In this document: piece by piece, positions 53,826-60,000 of the stretch
How the letters are laid out: each line of letters begins with the position of its first letter
How positions within the stretch are numbered: position 1 is the first letter of the stretch
DNA from: Polytrichum commune
Lineage: Eukaryota > Streptophyta > Polytrichopsida > Polytrichales > Polytrichaceae
NCBI GenBank assembly: GCA_950295325.1
Contig: OX485806.1
Location: forward strand, 29,328,001 to 29,388,000
Length of the DNA: 60,000 bases
Direction of reading: 5' to 3'
Made by a program: the position numbers and the translations under genes
Notes under the pieces: model-generated
What the model was told of the DNA's origin: nothing
What the model saw: the letters and a program-made list of their open reading frames with translations, nothing else
The model's database searches: none

Positions 53826-56800
53826 ACTTGAAGTAGGTGAGTATTTTGACTTAGAGGTTCAAAGGTTCTCTAGATTTGACCACCTCCCAAATGAAATGCG
53901 CATATGTGCATAGACGATTGTGCCACTCATCATGAGCATAAAAAAAATTGTTTATTTTAAAAAGCCTACTCTAAATTTGTCATACTAGTTATGAATTGAT
54001 CAATCATCACTTTAAACAAAAAGATCTAAATTAAAGTCGAATGGAGAAACATGGACCTATTTCAATCGGATCGGATGGCATCAATGTTAGGATCAATTTT
54101 CAAGAAATTCGTTCCTAACATATTGGAATTTTTCAATATTTTGGTGTCTCTTTACTTGAATTAACTAATGACGAATCGCATAGGGACGTAGGGTGTTTGA
54201 TGAATCGAGGACATTTGTTGTTGTAGTGCAATGGCGAATGCTTGGATCTTTGCACCATGAGGAATAATCCATGCCAAAATCCATGTTGAACAACCACAAC
54301 CCTCTTTACACTAGAGATGTTGAGAGCTTGGATAAAGAAAGGAAAAAAAAATGATTGGTGAGACATTGAGAGCTCGAATAATGGAAGGAAAAAAAAATGA
54401 TTGGAGGGATGTCTCTTGCACATGCTTGAACTTCACTCAAGTCCACTTTACACTTGAAAGTTCACTATATTGTTATGACATAAAAATAAGGTGCTTGGTG
54501 ACCTAAAATAATGTTAAATGTTCATTGGGGAAAGGGTGCATCCGTTCAATTGCTAAATAATGTTATGAAGTTCATAGCATTTCTCAAACAATGATCATAT
54601 GCTGTACGGGTCCGAGAATTGCTAGGAACTGCATGAGAATTAATCGATAATCCCAACACTTTTTGGTTGAATACATAGGCATGCAAGGGGGTGCTAACGA
54701 GACCTAACGCATCGCCTCTCAGGGTCCTTCCTTATCTCATATTTTAATTACAACAACTACAGTGACCACGACATCAACATATGGTGGGTAGCCTCTGAAT
54801 TACAATGAGAATATGCATGACATATTGAGTAATATTATGTTGTTCAACCACTTCCATAAAATATACAGAAAGTAGCAAATTCAATTCGATGAAACATAAT
54901 AGCATTTTTATAAATTGGTAGGAACACCACATGCACCACATGATTTCAAATATTTGTCATGTGTTGCTTGTAACATTTTAACAAAACCCCTTCATACTTG
55001 AGCTCTGAGTGGGCTTAAATGATGATTCCTCATCTTTGGAGTGGGATATCTTCATAGGAACTTGGATGTTATAATGACAAACCCTCTTGTATGTTCACGT
55101 GCAAGTGGACTAGCAAGCCCACCCATGCCATGTGGCGTTAAGTGGGCCCCTCCGACCATTGATGCTTAATCACAACCAATTGTCGTTCTCCAATTGCATC
55201 AACAATCACCCAACCACTTGGGGGTTGCTGGTAGTTATCGGATGTGACTAACAACCTAGATGGCATGTACATTAGAGAGGCTTGGGAAACAATACCTCAA
55301 TATTTAGAGCACAAAGTGTTTTAGTGGCACTGCTAAGTTTGCCCTAGAAGTCGAGACCCATGGAATTCACTATTGCAATGTAATTCATGTGAGAGGAGAA
55401 TGCATGTGTTTAGAATGATTTAACCCAAAAAAAGACAAAATATTGACAACCTAGGATTGAGCTTGCAACGGAAAATGACTGGAACAAATTATTTGCCATG
55501 CTCGTTAGCAATGTACAAGGATAATCCTTAAAGGTCTCAAAGGCCCATTTTGGGCTTCAAAGCATCATGAGGTGGTGTTTAACCCTCAACTTCCCAAGCC
55601 TACGAAAGGATTGTTTTGAGTGCATCTCACTCAATGTTGGTCAAGGAATTTTCATGGGCAAGTGTTGAGGTTAAAATGGGACATGAGATAATTCAAGGAA
55701 AAAAATTGGGCATGAATGACCCTTTGGTTTCTTAGATCATAGCAGTTGAAGGAAGAGATGCACAAGAAAAAGGCCTTGTTTTATCCCCCCAAAAAGACCT
55801 TGACCAATCAAATTCATTGGAATGGAATGCTTGTGTGATCCACTAGATGGGAACAACTCAACAACTGAGCATCTCCACCAATTCTCGGGCCAAAAGGTGC
55901 AAACCACAGTAGGCTAGCCACATGCATTTGGAGTATGTAAATTGTCTCATATTTCTAACCACATATGTGCAAAGAATTCCTTTAAAATCATAACTTGTGA
56001 CAACATAAAACCGAATGGTTGATGTGGGCACAAAAGGCCATTTTTACATGAACATCAAAAAATATCTCACTTCTACAAAAATAAACATCTTCGATGTTCA
56101 TGCAAAGTTTGTATTGGAGTGGCAAACATTGATTGGAGTCAACACCCTCACATGAGCTCCCAACACAACAAAAACATGACCACCTCCCACTTTGACATTT
56201 TTCTACGCAATCTAATCATCTCCCAATTAGATGGGTTGTGGGTTTATGGGTTGATAACCATGTTGGCTTGGATTGCAGATGAACGAGTTGGGTGGGGTTA
56301 ATCTAGGAAAAAAAGATCATCCATAAACCAAAAATGGGTTGCTTGAGAAGGAGGAGTTAAGGTTACTTATCATTAGGTTTAGTTGGTCAAAAGTGACACC
56401 ATCTAAAATTGAGTAACTTACCAATACATGTAAAAATAACATAGAGAGGTTTGGACTTGTAAGATGACATGGATTCAACTACGCACCATGTAGGTTTGAT
56501 CACCATTGTCGCATACAACTGTAATTTTTACATCCTAAGATTTGTAATCTAGAATGTGAAATATAGTTCTAATCTCATAGACCAAGTGAAAAATTGACTC
56601 CAAAACTTGTGGGGGTCTTGCACAAACAGTCACATAGACAATCATGCGATGGTAGCTTGAAACCTTCAAGAATTAGCTATTGGCCCTCAAAAAAACATGG
56701 AAATTGTCCTAGAGGTTCTTGAATATCCCCTTCCTCTAATCAAAGAGACTAATGTAATGCCTCATGGCCCACATAAATTATATAGGTACTGGAAAAATCT

Positions 56801-57259
56801 TGGTGATTGCTAATGTACCAAGGGATGTTTCAAATTTGCTTACTGTTATCGTTATCCGTAAAGTCCCTCAAAGAGTGACGAAATTGTGGGTTTGATCTTT
56901 CTTTGAGAATTTTTTTTATTAAGAGCTTGCTAGCTCATCGTGTTTTGGAGCCTGTTTTGAAAGTTGGGTGTAAATACTGGGATCCCCTCTTCCCACCTCT
57001 CAAACTTTGAGAGAATTTTAGGATCTACAAAAGAGTATGCGCATGGGACATGTTGTCCTAACTCCCAGATCAGCTTATGCAAGGCTAGCTTGGCTCACCC
57101 ATCCTAGTAGGACAAGCTAGAAAACCGGTTTTTTACAGCCTGACCCCACTCCTTGTGAATGATAATTTAAGCATTAAGAAAACTTGGGTGACCTTGTGTT
57201 AATTCTCATAAACTCATGGTTTTGCGACTGAACTCATGGTTTCATCCACTTTATGAATA
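53826..57259. other. intergenic, nothing recognised
   Basis: 3.4 kb of AT-rich DNA with short ORFs only (96 codons at most). GGAAAAAAAAATGATTGG.GAGACAT/GGATGT is repeated about 50 bp apart near 54340 and 54385. No gene, element end or RNA gene could be supported. Confidence 0.4.
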
Positions 57260-59140
57260 ACTCTATTAGAGTGCTATGTTTGACTACCCCTTCAACAGCT
57301 TTTGTATTCATCATTGTTCCATTTTGTGAAAGCCTTAGTTTTTTTCTTCCCACACCTTGTTTCCTACTGGTCAACTGGCAGCAAACTACGCCGCTGTTGA
57401 ATCAGGAAATGGACGGACATGAAAATCATAGTGTTTATGAGATCCCGGTGATTGCTAATGTAGCAGGACATGATTCACCGTTGAAAATGTTTATCTGTGT
57501 GATTTGGTTCCCTTAACATCTTTGATGTACATCTCATTGTTGCATGAGAATCTGCAGAGTGCAAGCTTTGCAAAACGCTCAAATTTTCCCAGACCATGTT
57601 TCCTACCAGTATATCTATGGTAGAGAACTATGCCGCTGTCAAATTATGAGACAGACAGACAGACATGAGCATAGTCGTACTTGAAGATCCTCGTGATTAT
57701 GTGGCAAGAAATGGTCAACTTGTCAATGCTTATCTGGTAAATTTGGTTCCCTTAACATCTTTGATATGCATCTCATTGTTGCAAGAAAATTTGCAGGGCA
57801 CAAGCTTTGTGAAAGGCTCAACATTTCCAGTACCATGTTTCCTACCAATATTTATGTGGTCAAAATAGGAAATGGTCAGACGTGAAAATCATAGTACTTG
57901 GAAATTCCTGCAATTGTTATAAGTGATTATCTTGTAAATCTGATTCCCTTAACAGCTACGATGTGCATCTCATAGTTGCAAGAGGTTCTGTAGAGCGCAA
58001 ACTTTGTGAAAGGCTTGATTTTTTCCATACCATGTTTCCTACTGATGTTTCTGTGGTAGCTAACCATGCTGCCATCAAAACATAGTATTTGAAGATCCTG
58101 GTGTTTGCCAATGTAGCAGAGAAATGATTAACTGAAATTTGTTTATCTGAGTAATTTGGTTTCTTAACTGGTTTGATATGCTTCTAATTGTTGCAAGAGA
58201 ATCCGCAGAGTGCAAGCTTTGTGAAAGACTTTGTTTTTCCCATACCATGTTTCCTAGTACACTGATAATCCCATTTAGTGCGTGTGGTGCTAATTCCCAA
58301 AACATGCACTATTTTAGCCAAATCTCCAAATTAGTGAGGCCTGAAATTTTTATTGAGGGATACTAAATTCATGTATGCATGCTCATTTGTCATACATTTC
58401 AAGAATGCATAAGGTGTTTGTAGAGTGAATAATTTGTTTCAGTGAGCTCACAAAGGCTTCATTTTCTTTTTAGGGTCTGAAACCCTTGATCTTCTGGTGG
58501 CACTAATTTCATAGCGTAAAGAAATTTAGGATCACCTTCACTAATTTCCCACACGTACTATTAGCCCACCCTCACTAAAGGGGATAATCAGTGTAATATT
58601 TCAATGGTAGCGAACTATGCCACCATCAAATTAGGAGACAAACAGATGTGAGAATCATCGTACTTGAAGATCCTGGTGATTGCTTATTCGGCAGGAAATG
58701 TTCAACTGATCAATGTTCATCTGGTAAATTTGGTTCCGTTAACATCTAAGATATGCATCTCATTGTTGCAATAAAATCTGCAGGGCACAAGCTTTGTGAA
58801 AGGCTCAATTTTTCCCATACCATGTTTCCTACCAATCTTTGCGTGGTAGAGAACTATGCCGCTTTCAAATTAGGAAATGGACAGACGAGAAAATTGAGGT
58901 ACTACTTGAAGACTCTGGCAATTGCCATAACTCTTAATCTTGTGGATTTGGCTCCCTTAACAGCTTTAATGTGTGCATCTCATGTTTGCAAGAGGATCTG
59001 CAGAGCGCAACCTTTAAATAAGCTTAAACTTTCCCCATACCATGTTTCCTACCAACATTTCTGTGGTAGAGAACCAGACTGCCATCAAATTACGAAATGG
59101 ACAGATGTAGAAATTATCGAATTTTCTGCAGTCGCGCCTG
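57260..59140. repeat. tandem array of about seven 200-240 bp units
   Basis: ACCATGTTTCCTA recurs near 57595, 57830, 58028, 58242, 58818 and 59038, preceded each time by GCAAGCTTTGTGAAAGGCTC-like text and followed by GTGGTAGAGAACTATGCCGC. An earlier, diverged unit starts near 57260. Units differ substantially, so the array is old. MITE T4 is inserted in one unit. Short ORFs are chance readings of the unit. Confidence 0.8.
58258..58595. mobile_element. MITE family T-like, copy T4, inserted in the tandem array
   Basis: 338 bp with ends TACACTGATAATCCC / GGGATAATCAGTGTA. Neighbouring array units read CCTACCAATATTT where this one reads CCTAGTA-insert-TAATATTT, so the insertion duplicated TA. TA duplication suggests a Tc1/mariner-type mover. 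Confidence 0.7.
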
Positions 59141-59247
59141 TGAAGTGTTTAGCAACAATAGGTTGGGATCAATTAAAGAGCCCAAGTTACTTACCTGGAG
59201 GGACAAAGAGAGAGATTCAGAGCATTACAATGGTTTTTTTTGTGCCG

Positions 59248-59538
59248 TCATTGTTGAGATCCTTGGATGTACCGGAGGATTATGGCTGACAGCATGTCGA
59301 CCCAAATGTCAGGCAGGCCTGGGAGGCACCAGTGCAAGCAATCGTGGCCCCACAACAGGTGTGCGTCTTTCTTGCCAAGCCACCGATCAGGATGTGCATC
59401 TGCTCGAAATTCACTCATATGTGCCACATCCAAAACCACAAATGTGTTGTGAGCTTGTAATTCTGATCGTATCAAAGCATTTACCTCACGCTCTTCCATG
59501 TTCTCCCCTCCATTGGCAGGATCAAACCACGCCTCCAC
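59248..59538 (-). CDS. trichome birefringence-like (TBL) O-acetyltransferase, last exon only
   Basis: Golgi TBL proteins acetylate cell-wall polysaccharides such as xylan. The minus-strand exon begins VEAWFDPANG after an acceptor TCTCCAG (the AG is plus 59539-59540) and ends at TGA 59248-59250, giving 96 residues. It contains TFVVLDVAHMSEFRADAHP, then HLLWGHDCLHWCLPGLPDIW. The second block has the family's C-terminal DxxH motif (D-C-L-H), which supplies the catalytic Asp and His; the nucleophile GDS motif would be in upstream exons beyond the right edge. LSEFRADAHP and CLPGLPDIW are diagnostic of the DUF231/PC-esterase family. No defect is seen. Gene 3' end only; the tandem array lies directly downstream. 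Confidence 0.9.
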   Translation of the reverse strand: MEAWFDPANGGENMEEREVNALIRSELQAHNTFVVLDVAHMSEFRADAHPDRWLGKKDAHLLWGHDCLHWCLPGLPDIWVDMLSAIILRYIQGSQQ

Positions 59539-60000
59539 CTGGAGATCAGGATTACCACTCAGATGATGAATTGCAAAACATTTACTTTATATCCAGTGTC
59601 TGGATTTCCTGGTTTTCCAATAGATTTTCAAAATACAGAACTAATTTCTTCAAAAAAAATATAAAAAATTGCCTACATGTATATTATTTCACAAAACAAA
59701 AATCTTCTGTATCATGATGTTCGAGTGCAGAAAAAGAAAAAGAAAGAGAAAAAGACAAAGGAAAAAACCACACATCAAATGACGATGGTCACCCGACTGT
59801 TAACCTCAATGAGCGTGTATATTTAAAGCCTAAAAGGACTGTCCGGTGAAGCAGGTCATGGAGTGGGAACGGAGTTATTTCCATCAATCTCCGAGCACTT
59901 GACAGCTAGATATAGTTGTTAATTTTTGCACAGAAGCATGAGACACGCACATAGAAACTACACTTCAATAATTCCCAACCATATAGCAGAACCAGCAACA
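59539..60000 (-). other. TBL intron up to the window edge
   Basis: No coding block of the TBL family is visible here on the minus strand, so this is taken as the intron before the last exon. A purine-rich run (AAAAAGAAAAAGAAAGAG and similar) lies at 59728-59768. Confidence 0.5.

Noticed and set aside
59097-59717. 206-codon plus-strand ORF
   Set aside because: Antisense of the TBL last exon, whose motifs are clear on the minus strand.
1-60000. CRISPR arrays, bacterial operons, rRNA genes, organelle insertions
   Set aside because: Nothing resembling these was seen; tandem repeats here are too long or too few for CRISPR, and the DNA is eukaryotic nuclear.

Overview
This is nuclear DNA from a land plant. 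The evidence is a three-exon KAI2/D14-family hydrolase gene with plant splice sites, the last exon of a trichome-birefringence-like (TBL) wall acetyltransferase, a SWIM zinc-finger fragment, and plant-type transposons (Ty3/gypsy, hAT, PIF/Harbinger, many MITEs). Genes are sparse and most of the 60 kb is layered, decayed repeats, which suggests a large TE-rich genome. A non-seed plant (lycophyte or fern) is my guess; nothing in the window proves it.

Layout. 0-0.6 kb: C-terminal part of a SWIM zinc-finger protein on the minus strand, running off the left edge and preceded by an in-frame stop. 5.3-8.2 kb: KAI2/D14-like alpha/beta hydrolase gene on the minus strand, probably intact (270 aa, complete Ser-Asp-His triad), with tandem repeats in intron 1. 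9-13.5 kb: a duplication, foldback elements and nested MITEs. 13.9-24.2 kb: a decayed Ty3/gypsy LTR retrotransposon. 25-58 kb: many MITE families, hAT and copia remnants, and several nested insertions whose target duplications can be read, some checked against an empty site in a paralogous copy. 57.3-59.1 kb: a tandem array. 59.2-59.5 kb: last TBL exon on the minus strand.

The outstanding feature is the retrotransposon. Between protease and reverse transcriptase its pol carries a cytosine-5 DNA methyltransferase domain with motifs I, IV, VI, VIII, IX and X in canonical order. After the integrase it carries a PHD finger (C4HC3 pattern, last Cys lost) where many plant gypsy elements carry a chromodomain. 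An element encoding its own DNA-methylation writer and a likely histone-tail reader would be an unusual self-silencing or targeting system. This copy is dead: it has about 13 in-frame stops and at least two frameshifts, and its termini are about 95% alike by eye. From memory, methyltransferase capture by retrotransposons has been reported for dinoflagellates and a charophyte alga; I know of no report of methyltransferase plus PHD on one land-plant LTR element.

Apart from the three host genes or fragments I see no convincing host coding sequence. Long stretches without genes are listed with what they hold.
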